DNA from: an uncultured Clostridia bacterium
Lineage (GTDB): Bacteria > Bacillota > Clostridia > Christensenellales > Borkfalkiaceae
DNA length: 64,000 nucleotides
NCBI GenBank assembly: GCA_944368215.1
Contig: CALVWX010000006.1
Coordinates: forward strand, 29,083-93,082
Reading direction: 5' to 3'
The translations under genes were made by a program, and so were the position numbers. Below the pieces are notes generated by a model that saw nothing but the letters and a program-made list of their open reading frames with translations, ran no database searches and was not told the origin of the DNA. Below are positions 18,483 through 26,398 of the stretch, in pieces; the stretch's first letter is position 1; the number at the start of each line of letters is the position of its first letter.

Positions 18483-19210
18483 GCGGAGCGCGCAGATTTT
18501 TTATCGATTCAATAAATTATCCCTCAGTCGCCGAAGTCACCCTTTCGGGCGACGAATTCGTGCACGCCAAAACCGTTCTCCGCATAGAGGAAGGGGCGGA
18601 AATTATCCTGCTCGACAACAGCGGCAACGAATACTCCGCCATCGTCACAAAGGTCGGCAAGCGCGATTTGTCGGCACATATCACGGGGGTAAACGTCGGC
18701 CCGCGCGAAGCCGCCACGCCCGTTTACCTTCTCGTCGGCGCTTTAAAAGGCGATAAAACCGAACTCGTCGTGCAAAAGGCTACCGAACTCGGCGTTTCAA
18801 AAATCGGCGTCTTCAGCTCGCGCTATTGCTCGGCTTATATCAACGAAAACAAGCTCGACCGCTTATCCCGAGTCGCGCGCGAAGCAACCAAACAATGCCT
18901 GCGCTCCGTCGCGCCGCCCGTCGAATATTTCCCGACGCTGAATGATGCCCTCGCCTCGGCGGCGGGATATAAAAACAAGCTCTTCGCCTGCGAGTTTTCG
19001 GGCGTCACCGATTGCGATTTGCGCGCTTTAAGCGGCCCCACGGCCATTGTAGTCGGCAGCGAGGGAGGATTTGCAGAGGAAGAATTCGCCGCCGCAAGGG
19101 GGCAAAACGGCTTTTCGTCGCTCACCCTCGGCAAGCGCATACTGCGCGCCGAAACAGCGGCGATATGCGCGCTGTCGGTAGTAATGTTCTGTCTGGGGGA
19201 ACTGTCATGA
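18479..19210 (+). CDS. rsmE: 16S rRNA (uracil1498-N3)-methyltransferase
   Basis: 243 residues. The N-terminal PUA-like part (RRFFID...GDEFVHAKTVLRIEEGAEIILLDNSG) is followed by the SPOUT knot domain with VGSEGGFAEEEFAAA and LGKRILRAETA, the diagnostic RsmE motifs. It methylates U1498 of 16S rRNA. The start ATG overlaps the prmA stop (ATGA). Confidence 0.95.
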   Translation: MSGARRFFIDSINYPSVAEVTLSGDEFVHAKTVLRIEEGAEIILLDNSGNEYSAIVTKVGKRDLSAHITGVNVGPREAATPVYLLVGALKGDKTELVVQKATELGVSKIGVFSSRYCSAYINENKLDRLSRVAREATKQCLRSVAPPVEYFPTLNDALASAAGYKNKLFACEFSGVTDCDLRALSGPTAIVVGSEGGFAEEEFAAARGQNGFSSLTLGKRILRAETAAICALSVVMFCLGELS

Positions 19211-20421
19211 AAGCAGTGGTATTCACCCTCGGATGCAAGGTCAACGAGGTAGAAAGCGCCTCCATAATGTCCGCCCTCGAACAGCTCGGCTGGGAGGTCT
19301 CCGCTAAACTTTGCCATGCGGATATATACGTTTTAAACACCTGCGCCGTCACGCGCGAGGCCGAAAAAAAGAGCCGCCAGCTCATCGCCCGCGCAAAAAA
19401 GTTCAATCCCTCGGCGCGCATATATGTGTGCGGCTGCGCTTCGCAGAAGAATGCAGAACAGTTCTCCTCGCGCGGGGTCACATTCGTGTGCGGCGCGCGC
19501 GATAAGGCGCGCGTAATTGCCGCAATCACGGGCAGCGAAGGGGAGTGCGCAAATAATGCCCTTCCGTACCCCAAGCAGGTGCGCACTCGTGCGTTCATAA
19601 AGATTGAGGACGGCTGCAACAATTTCTGTTCGTACTGCGTAATTCCATACTTACGCGGCAGGGTAACTTCGCGCTCAATCGATGATATTGTCGGGGAAAT
19701 CTCCAAAACCGACGCTCAAGAGGTCGTCCTTACGGGCATAAATATATCTGCCTACGGCAGCGACATCGGCACAAATTTCACCGCCCTCGTATCGGCTTTA
19801 AAGGACTGCGCAAAGCGCATACGCCTCGGCTCGCTCGAATGCAACGTCATAGACGATGATTTCCTTTCGGCGTGCAAAAATCTTAAAGATTTCGCGCCGC
19901 AGTTCCATTTGTCTCTGCAAAGCGGCTCTGACGCAGTTTTAAAGGCCATGAACCGCCGCTATACGCGCGCTCAATATCTTGAAAAATGCGCGCTCATCTA
20001 CAAGTATTTCCCGCAGGCGGCAATAACTACGGATATAATCGTCGGCTTCTGCGGCGAAACGGACGGGGACTTTGCGGACAGCCTTTCAATAATAAAACAG
20101 GCACGCCTCGCCCGCGTTCACGCTTTCGCCTTTTCCCCGAGGGAGGGCACTGCGGCGTGGTCGATGAAGGATATTCCCGCGCCTGTCAAGGATAAACGCC
20201 TGCATGAACTCATTGCAGCGGCAAAGCAAGAGGAGAACGCCTTCATCTCCGCCCGCATTGGAGAAGTGCGCGAAGTCATCTTCGAAGACTTCGAAGACGG
20301 CTATACGGGCGGCTACACCCCCGAATATATCAAAGTTTACGTCGAAGGCGAACACAGCGGCAGGGCAAATGTCAGGCTGATTGCTCCCTTACGCGACGGC
20401 GCCCTCGGCAGCATTGTATAA
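19207..20421 (+). CDS. mtaB: tRNA t6A37 methylthiotransferase MtaB
   Basis: 404 residues. The N-terminal UPF0004 domain carries the three iron-sulfur cysteines in LGCKVN, NTCAVT and CGCAS. The radical-SAM cluster motif is CNNFCSYC (near residue 138), followed by a C-terminal TRAM-like domain. It adds a methylthio group to t6A at position 37 of tRNAs. The start is the ATG that overlaps the rsmE stop (ATGA). Confidence 0.95.
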   Translation: MKAVVFTLGCKVNEVESASIMSALEQLGWEVSAKLCHADIYVLNTCAVTREAEKKSRQLIARAKKFNPSARIYVCGCASQKNAEQFSSRGVTFVCGARDKARVIAAITGSEGECANNALPYPKQVRTRAFIKIEDGCNNFCSYCVIPYLRGRVTSRSIDDIVGEISKTDAQEVVLTGINISAYGSDIGTNFTALVSALKDCAKRIRLGSLECNVIDDDFLSACKNLKDFAPQFHLSLQSGSDAVLKAMNRRYTRAQYLEKCALIYKYFPQAAITTDIIVGFCGETDGDFADSLSIIKQARLARVHAFAFSPREGTAAWSMKDIPAPVKDKRLHELIAAAKQEENAFISARIGEVREVIFEDFEDGYTGGYTPEYIKVYVEGEHSGRANVRLIAPLRDGALGSIV

Positions 20422-20422
20422 T

Positions 20423-22024
20423 ATGTTTAGTTTAAAAAAATTGACGTCGGCCGCGCTCGGGCAAGTCGAATGCTTTTTCAGGCAGACTTTCCGCCGCCAC
20501 ACGGGCGAAGAATATTCTGAATTTTTAACCCGCGGCGTCCGCAAGGAAAGCGCGGGCATTCAGCGCGCTTACCCGTGGTTTTACATCAGGCTGTTCGCCG
20601 CGTGCATCATACTCTTTGCGGTGTATCTTCTTATAATGCGCTTCACGTCCAACGCGTTGTTTACGCCCGTAACAGTCATTATCGCCGCGCTGACGTTCAA
20701 TGTGCCCTTTCTTATTTTGCTGTACGAAATTTACCCGCGCAGCGACGTCAGCCTTCTTTCGGTTTTCGTCACCCTCTTAATTGGCGGAACGGGAGCCTGC
20801 GTGCTTTCGCAGATACTCTATTCCGTCATCCCCGCGCAAAATGCCTGGTTGGCCGCCCTCCGCGCGGCTGGGGTGGAGGAATTTTCCAAGGCCGCCGCGG
20901 TGATAATAGCGCTCGCCGCCCTTAAAATCAAACAGCCTCTCGTCGGTTTTATAATGGGCGCGGCCGTCGGCTGCGGCTTCTCCATAGTCGAGGATGCCGG
21001 TTACATCTTCGTGGGCGCAAACGACCTTCCCGCCCTCAACATATCCGCCACCATTTCGCAGTTTACAGAGCGCGGTTTAACCTCCGTCTGCACGCACACA
21101 ATCTGGACGGCCGCCGTCGGCTGGGCGTTCGCCTCGGCAAAAAGACCCTTTTTAAGCGTCAGGTTATATGCATGTTTTCTGGGCGGAACCGCACTGCATT
21201 TTTTGTGGAACAGCCCGCTTTCGGGCGGAGCCGAAGTCGGTGCAATCTGCGCCTGCGTAATAATTGCGGCGGTTTTCGGCATAACGGTGCTGGCCGCCAC
21301 ACGCCGCGCAACCTTCGTTCAGGCGGGCGAGCTGCCCACTCCCGATTTTTTCCACACCGACGAACGCTCCCTGCACCGCGACAAGCTGTATTACACTCAC
21401 GCGGGCCATCTCTGCCTCACGTTCGGTGCATTTTTAATGGCAGTCATCGCCATAATCTACTGCTCCATTCCCTTCCGCGAAACCTATTATGCGCAGACTT
21501 TTTCTGACAAGGACGAGTTTATCTCCTTCATGCAGGCCGATTATCAGCTCGAGCATAATTTCGACCGCGAGTACGACGAAAACGGAACGGATACCGAAAG
21601 CCAGCGCACGGACGGCGTTCTCACGTCGGTGACGCAGGTCGAAGAGGTCGGCGGCTACACTTATTATTACAAATACACTGTCGCGGGCGACGGCAACGTA
21701 ACTATTTACCTTCTCGAAGACATCAGCGTGGAACTTAGCATAAACGGTGTGCTTTCGCGCTATTTCAAGGAAGACATATACAATCTTAACGGCACACTCT
21801 ATGCGTCGTTCTTCCATGTGCGGTCGGATGTCTCCGGTATGACGGTCTCGTCCGACGGCAGGGAAATCACGGCAATTTTATATAACCCGTCCTTTGAATT
21901 CGATTATTCCCAGCCGCAATATGTCGCGCTTTTTGCAACTTTGGGCGGGCTGGCGGCGATGTCGCTCGGCCTGTACGTAATATTTGATATTCTCGCAAGG
22001 AGGAAAAACAATGTTAAGCAATGA
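20423..22024 (+). CDS. PrsW-family intramembrane metalloprotease
   Basis: 533 residues with about eight membrane segments. The probable metal-binding motifs of the PrsW (CPBP-related) family are present: EEFSK at 152-156, GFSIVEDAGYIF in the next helix, THTIWTAAVGWAFA and ALHFLWN. In Bacillus subtilis PrsW cleaves an anti-sigma factor. A long extracytoplasmic stretch (about 365-500) lies between the last two helices and is not part of the core protease. The gene starts one base after the mtaB stop and its 3' end overlaps the HIT gene. The substrate is unknown. Confidence 0.82.
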   Translation: MFSLKKLTSAALGQVECFFRQTFRRHTGEEYSEFLTRGVRKESAGIQRAYPWFYIRLFAACIILFAVYLLIMRFTSNALFTPVTVIIAALTFNVPFLILLYEIYPRSDVSLLSVFVTLLIGGTGACVLSQILYSVIPAQNAWLAALRAAGVEEFSKAAAVIIALAALKIKQPLVGFIMGAAVGCGFSIVEDAGYIFVGANDLPALNISATISQFTERGLTSVCTHTIWTAAVGWAFASAKRPFLSVRLYACFLGGTALHFLWNSPLSGGAEVGAICACVIIAAVFGITVLAATRRATFVQAGELPTPDFFHTDERSLHRDKLYYTHAGHLCLTFGAFLMAVIAIIYCSIPFRETYYAQTFSDKDEFISFMQADYQLEHNFDREYDENGTDTESQRTDGVLTSVTQVEEVGGYTYYYKYTVAGDGNVTIYLLEDISVELSINGVLSRYFKEDIYNLNGTLYASFFHVRSDVSGMTVSSDGREITAILYNPSFEFDYSQPQYVALFATLGGLAAMSLGLYVIFDILARRKNNVKQ

Positions 22025-22349
22025 TTGCGTTTTCTGCAAAATAATCAGGGGTGAAATCCCTTCTGCAAAGGTTTACGAGGACGAAAAAATGCTCGTCTTC
22101 AAGGATATCGAACCCAAGGCAAAGGTGCACCTTTTGGCCGTGCCCAAGGATCACTTCAAACTGCTCTCGGAAATGAATGAAGATCGCGCCGCAACCCTTT
22201 CGTACATGCTCTCGGTAATCCCCAAGGTGGCTGCGGAAAACGGTTGCGTCAACGGTTACCGCCTCGTCATCAATCAGGGCGACGCCGCCGGCCAGACGGT
22301 TTTCCATCTGCATATTCACATTCTCGGCGGCGAAAATCTGCCTTGGTGA
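22011..22349 (+). CDS. HIT-family nucleotide hydrolase
   Basis: 112 residues, full length for HIT/HINT proteins. It starts with CVFCKIIRGEIPSAKVYEDE and carries the histidine triad HLHIHILGG at 101-109. These proteins hydrolyse nucleotide phosphoramidates such as adenosine 5'-monophosphoramidate. AAGGAGG lies 7 bases before the ATG, which is inside the end of the preceding gene. Confidence 0.95.
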   Translation: MLSNDCVFCKIIRGEIPSAKVYEDEKMLVFKDIEPKAKVHLLAVPKDHFKLLSEMNEDRAATLSYMLSVIPKVAAENGCVNGYRLVINQGDAAGQTVFHLHIHILGGENLPW

Positions 22350-22454
22350 ACGTTTGCCGTGTACGGCGAACATTCAACGTTGCCTTAATGGCAAGTCATA
22401 GTGCGCTTGTGCGCCCATAACTGAGTATTTATTTTTAATAAATCTACACCACAG

Positions 22455-22571
22455 TGTCATACTGAGTGGAGCATGGCGTGAGCCATGCGAAATCGAATGT
22501 ATCTTGCATTATGCATAATCCGACAAGATCTTTCGACTTGGTTCGCGCTGCTCACTGCGCTCAGGATGACA
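22455..22571. repeat. Dispersed inverted-repeat element (REP/MITE-like)
   Basis: A 117-bp noncoding stretch bounded by imperfect inverted ends: TGTCATACTGAGTG on the left, the complement of CGCTCAGGATGACA on the right. Inside are further complementary blocks and an AAGATCTTTCGACTTGG segment. This make-up (TGTCATNCTGAG...CTCAGGATGACA) is that of a palindromic repeat family widely scattered in bacterial genomes. Only one copy is visible here. It lies just before the aldose epimerase gene. Confidence 0.6.
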
Positions 22572-22643
22572 GCGGGGAGTGCGGCGTGCGCATGGCGTGC
22601 AATTCATGCGCGGCACCGGCGCACAATTTTTGTGAGGTACTTT

Positions 22644-23465
22644 ATGGATTATACAATAAAAAGCGATAAACTCCAGCTTACCGTCACCGACGAAGGCGGC
22701 ACAATGCGCTCGCTGATATGGCTCCCTACGGGTGAAGAGCGCCTTTGGCAGGGCGGCCCCGCGTGGGGCAGCCGCGACGTCGTCATCTTTCCAATAATCG
22801 GCCACGCTTCGCCTTACACCGTCGAAGGGCAAACGTATTCGCCCAAATCGCACGGCGTCGTGCGCTATTCAAAGCTGAAGGTCGTGGATATGGGCGAAAG
22901 CTTCATTCAGTTCGCACTCGAAGAGAACGAGGAAACGTTAAAAACTTACCCGTTCGCCTTTTTGTTCATGCTGCGCTACGAACTGCGCGAAAACAGCATG
23001 AAGGTAACTTACTTCGTCCAGTCCAAGGAGGGCAGAATGCCCTTCTACGTCGGCGGTCATCCCGGCCTCAAGGCGCCGGGCGGCGAGGCGATTATCGAAT
23101 TCTCCGGCGGTGAAAACGCCGTCGAATATCCCCTCGGCGAGGACTGTTCGCGCGCCCTGTCCATAAAGCGGCTTGTGGTCAATAAGGAACTTTTCAAGGA
23201 CTGCAAAACTCTGCAGATAGGCGCATTGACGGGCGATATAACGGCCTCCACGGCCGACGGATTCAATTACACCTTCTATGCAAACTGCCCCGTCTGGGCG
23301 TTCTGGTCCAACGAAAACCAAGGCGATTATATCTGCGTAGAGCCGTGGTGGGGCATAAACGATTTCCCCGCCGCCCCGCGCGAACTTTCCTTAAAGCCCT
23401 TCATCAACTTCGACGACGGCGCCGGTCAGGCCTTCTCGTACATGCTGACAATCACTAAGGATTAA
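22644..23465 (+). CDS. Aldose 1-epimerase family protein (LacX-like)
   Basis: 273 residues of the galactose-mutarotase superfamily. Visible landmarks are WQGGPAWGSRDVVIFPIIGHA, the conserved GGHPGLKAPGG and the C-terminal CVEPWWGINDFP. Members interconvert alpha and beta anomers of hexoses or hexose 6-phosphates. The ATG at 22644 follows TGAGGT. The same frame is open upstream across the repeat element, but that part is unlike the family and is excluded. Confidence 0.88.
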   Translation: MDYTIKSDKLQLTVTDEGGTMRSLIWLPTGEERLWQGGPAWGSRDVVIFPIIGHASPYTVEGQTYSPKSHGVVRYSKLKVVDMGESFIQFALEENEETLKTYPFAFLFMLRYELRENSMKVTYFVQSKEGRMPFYVGGHPGLKAPGGEAIIEFSGGENAVEYPLGEDCSRALSIKRLVVNKELFKDCKTLQIGALTGDITASTADGFNYTFYANCPVWAFWSNENQGDYICVEPWWGINDFPAAPRELSLKPFINFDDGAGQAFSYMLTITKD

Positions 23466-23517
23466 ATTTTTATAAAAAGTAATAAAATAAGATAAATATA
23501 TGATTTAACAAAAAGAT

Positions 23518-23556
23518 GGCGGGCAGAGCTAAAGAAAAAGCTTTGCCCGCCGTAGA
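23518..23556 (+). terminator. Intrinsic terminator after the aldose epimerase gene
   Basis: Arms GGCGGGCAGAGCT and AGCTTTGCCCGCC, followed by GTAGATTTTC. Confidence 0.75.
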
Positions 23557-23589
23557 TTTTCTGCGACGAGCAACATAAATTATTATCAT

Positions 23590-24267
23590 TTAATTCTTAT
23601 AAATCCTTAGCGTAAAATTGGTATCTTCTCCATTTAAATTATATCTTGAATATATAATAAGATATGGTATATTTTTTGATAATTCTTTTTTTATGCTTGC
23701 ATTTAGACCTTCTCCAGCATCATCGTTATATTCTGTTGATGTCAATAAATATGTTGAGCGTGGATCAACTAAATATATGTATGTGTCAATATTACCTTCA
23801 GTCTCAATTGTATAATCTGCTTTTTCTAGTGGTGTATAAGTAAATAATCTTACATAACCTTTTTTTGAAAAAGTATTAAATGTGAAATTAGGAGAAGAAG
23901 TATTATAAATATTTTCATATTTATCTAAATTAGATGCATCATTGTTTAGGGCTCCGGATGCTGGTGTAATAGCCAACTTAATCTCTCCAGCCATGCTCGA
24001 ACCAAAAAATTTAACTTTAATTTTATATTGTGTATAGAATAAATTTTCTTTTACACCATAAATATCGGTTGCCGCTATTTCTTTTGAATAATAGGCATTG
24101 TCTTCAATCATAGATTCATATGTAGAATATTGGGGTGGCTCTTCACTAGAATAATTAATACTTAAATTACTAGTATTTTCTATTTCTTGTGCTTTAGCTA
24201 ATGCACTATTTTGAAAAGTAAAGGTTATTGTTATGAATAATAAAATTAATGTTAAAATTTTTTTCAT
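23590..24267 (-). CDS. Secreted protein with pre-peptidase C-terminal (PPC)-like beta domain
   Basis: 225 residues. A signal peptide (KKILTLILLFITITFTF, cleavage probably after ALA near residue 25) is followed by an acidic, Asn- and Tyr-rich protein. The C-terminal 100 residues fit the PPC pattern: GYVRLFTYTP, IDTYIYLVDP, NDDAGEGLNASIKKEL and a closing FTLRIYKN strand. No catalytic domain is present. The gene is much richer in A+T than the genes before 23.5 kb and may be recently acquired. It has no close partner; the next gene lies 100 bases upstream on the same strand. Confidence 0.7.
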   Translation of the reverse strand: MKKILTLILLFITITFTFQNSALAKAQEIENTSNLSINYSSEEPPQYSTYESMIEDNAYYSKEIAATDIYGVKENLFYTQYKIKVKFFGSSMAGEIKLAITPASGALNNDASNLDKYENIYNTSSPNFTFNTFSKKGYVRLFTYTPLEKADYTIETEGNIDTYIYLVDPRSTYLLTSTEYNDDAGEGLNASIKKELSKNIPYLIIYSRYNLNGEDTNFTLRIYKN

Positions 24268-24367
24268 AATATTCTCCTGTAAAGATTTTGAATTGTTTAT
24301 CTAAAGATTGACTTTCAAATTGATTTATAAATTTTCAAGAATTATATTTGTAGAAAATTTCTATATT

Positions 24368-24583
24368 TTATAATTTCTCAAAATCGCTTTTGTGTTCCAA
24401 TATGTCTCCGGGTTGACATTGTAATACCTCACAAATTTTGTTTAGCGTTGATAACTTAATCGCTTTTACTTTACCATTTTTCAGTAATGAAACATTTGCC
24501 ATTGTCAAACCAACTTTCTCTGATAATTCTGTTACGCTCATCTTGCGCTTTGCTAACATCACATCAATATTTATAATTATCAT
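24368..24583 (-). CDS. YozG-type HTH transcriptional regulator (Cro/CI family)
   Basis: 71 residues consisting of one helix-turn-helix: MLAKRKMSVTELSEKVGLTMANVSLLKNGKVKAIKLSTLNKIC at about 9-51, ending with CQPGDILEH. The ATG overlaps the stop of the DUF2975 gene (ATGA), and GAGGGA precedes it. An upstream in-frame extension would lie inside that gene and is rejected. Small regulators of this type regularly pair with DUF2975 membrane proteins in Firmicutes; what they control is not known. Confidence 0.88.
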   Translation of the reverse strand: MIIINIDVMLAKRKMSVTELSEKVGLTMANVSLLKNGKVKAIKLSTLNKICEVLQCQPGDILEHKSDFEKL

Positions 24584-25071
24584 ATTAATCCCTCGGTTTC
24601 TTCTTTTAGCTCTATCGCTTTTGTAACAAAATGAGATAAAACTAAAAGAATGCTTGCTACAACAAGACCTATTACAGCTATAATAAAATAACAAAGAGCA
24701 AAAGCATTCCACCTTAATGCAAGAAAAGCAATATTCCCAATCAGAAAAATTACTATATCTATAAGCAATAATGTTGAAGATTTTTTAATTAAATTAACGA
24801 CTCCATAACTGAACGCTTCATCTTTTTTTATAGACTCGGTTATTTTCCATGCAAAAATTAAAATTATAAAACACGGAATAGAGACTGCCCAATAAAAAGT
24901 TAATTGCGTCCAGAACTCTATATTTTGACTTAACGATAATTTGGTTGGGACAACACCCATTGTGGATAATGAAATACTAAATGGATACCAAAACACGCAT
25001 ATACAAATGCCGCATAAGCCAAGCGCAACAATAGAACATTTTACTAGTATAGAAAGTTTAACTGTATTCAT
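24580..25071 (-). CDS. DUF2975 membrane protein
   Basis: 163 residues with four membrane helices (about 7-27, 48-70, 92-113 and 120-145) and little outside them. It matches the DUF2975 layout and is followed, with an overlapping stop/start, by its usual YozG-type regulator. AGGAGA precedes the start. The function is unknown. Confidence 0.82.
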   Translation of the reverse strand: MNTVKLSILVKCSIVALGLCGICICVFWYPFSISLSTMGVVPTKLSLSQNIEFWTQLTFYWAVSIPCFIILIFAWKITESIKKDEAFSYGVVNLIKKSSTLLLIDIVIFLIGNIAFLALRWNAFALCYFIIAVIGLVVASILLVLSHFVTKAIELKEETEGLI

Positions 25072-25100
25072 ATAAAAATCTCCTTATTGAATTCAATATA

Positions 25101-25129
25101 ATTCTACAACTTCGGTTATGCAGAGTCAA
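25101..25129 (-). promoter_or_regulatory. Promoter of the DUF2975-regulator operon
   Basis: On the minus strand: TTGACT (25129-25124), a 17-base spacer and TAGAAT (25106-25101), 30 bases before the start codon. Confidence 0.7.
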
Positions 25130-25223
25130 TAAATTTTTATTGTAATTTAATAAAAATCTTTAATAAATGATTAAATCTTTGTATTACTACTAATGATTTT
25201 TTAACTCAACTGATAAATTTAGT

Positions 25224-25275
25224 CGAAACAAAAGCGCCCTGACGGCTTCAAAGCCGTCAGGGCGCTTTTGTTTCG
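25224..25275. terminator. Long perfect bidirectional terminator
   Basis: A 25-bp perfect stem with a 2-base loop, with GCGCCCTGACGGCTT in the left arm. T runs on both sides inside the arms (CTTTTGTTTCG) allow use from either side; the minus-strand methyltransferase gene ends 13 bases away. Confidence 0.85.
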
Positions 25276-25287
25276 TGCGGAGATTTA

Positions 25288-26088
25288 TTAAAATTGAGGG
25301 TGATTTTTTGGTGTAAGTTCAAGCATTGCCGCATAGTGCTTTACCGCAAATTTTTCGGGCGCAATGCGCTTTAAAAGTTCAATGTGTTCTTTCTCCCAAA
25401 GGGCTATTTCCTTTTCCGTCAGCGAGGCGCCTATGCCTCGGCACGCCTTCATGCGGCCGTGCCAGCTTTCGCGGGTAAAGGGAACGTCCAAAGTGTATTC
25501 TTCGGAATAAACTTTTTCAAAATATCTGTAAGTTATATCGCTTACCCCGATGGGGTGAATTCTTTCGCCCTTTCCCGTCCACTGCGGGCTGTATTTAAGC
25601 ACAAGCTTTTCGCTCTCGCCGGCAATTTTGTCCTCGTAAGGCAGCCATGCCATATAAAGAATAAGCAGTCTGCCGTTCTCCTTTATTATATCATGCAGTG
25701 CGGGGATAAGCCTGCTCTGGTCAAAATACCAAAAGCACTGGCAGGCAGTAACAACGTCAAAGCTGTTTTCGGCATAGTTTATGTCCTCGGCCGCGCATGC
25801 TTTAAAAGTTATGTCCATGCCGCCTTCTTTTGCAAGTTTTTCTGCCATTTCAATCTGTCGTGGCGAAATGTCGACGCACGTCCATTGCGCTCCATATTTA
25901 TACATATTGCGCGGCAAAACACCCGTGCCCGTCCCGAGGTCTAAAACCCGCTGTCCTTTAACGCATAATCCTCTGTCTGTAATTCTTTTATAAAACGCTT
26001 CGGGGTAAATATCGCGGTATTTTGCGTATATAAAGGAAGTTCTGCCCCAGTCAAACTCCTTTCCGCCGTCAATATCAGTATTTTTCAT
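25288..26088 (-). CDS. Class I SAM-dependent methyltransferase
   Basis: 266 residues. SAM-binding motif I is VLDLGTGTGVLPRNMYKYG (about 49-67), followed by WTCVDISPRQIEMAEKLAKE and the post-motif FDVVTACQCFWYFD. It is of the UbiE/COQ5-like methyltransferase type 11 class. The substrate is not evident and no biosynthetic neighbours help. Confidence 0.85.
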   Translation of the reverse strand: MKNTDIDGGKEFDWGRTSFIYAKYRDIYPEAFYKRITDRGLCVKGQRVLDLGTGTGVLPRNMYKYGAQWTCVDISPRQIEMAEKLAKEGGMDITFKACAAEDINYAENSFDVVTACQCFWYFDQSRLIPALHDIIKENGRLLILYMAWLPYEDKIAGESEKLVLKYSPQWTGKGERIHPIGVSDITYRYFEKVYSEEYTLDVPFTRESWHGRMKACRGIGASLTEKEIALWEKEHIELLKRIAPEKFAVKHYAAMLELTPKNHPQF

Positions 26089-26317
26089 GTTTTTATATTA
26101 CCATATATCAGCAACGCAATGCAACTGCCGTGCATGCATTTAAAAATCCTTATTTTCCTTACATTGTTTTCGTATAGCCACAAATTTGCTTATTATGTCA
26201 AATATATAATGTATTAATTGTATTAACTGTAGCTACTGTATTATATTTCGATTGCTATTGCGCCAAAAATACGCATTACATATTGCAACAATAAAAACCT
26301 TCTATGCGTTGCAAAAA
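26089..26317. other. Noncoding gap between the methyltransferase and nifJ genes
   Basis: A+T-rich and without a supportable gene. It presumably carries the promoter of the minus-strand methyltransferase; no clear -35/-10 pair was assigned. Confidence 0.4.
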
Positions 26318-26352
26318 ATAAAACGCCCCGACGGCTTCAGCCGTCGGGGCGC
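26316..26352 (-). terminator. Intrinsic terminator of nifJ
   Basis: Arms GCGCCCCGACGGCT and GCCGTCGGGGCG around a short loop; on the minus strand it is followed by TTTTATTTTTTG. Confidence 0.85.
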
Positions 26353-26398
26353 TGTCTTTAATTTTCAGCCGCAATTTACCTTGCGGGAGATTTTTATA

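Noticed and set aside
22485-22643. N-terminal extension of the aldose epimerase by 53 codons
   Set aside because: It is translated from the dispersed repeat and does not resemble the family.
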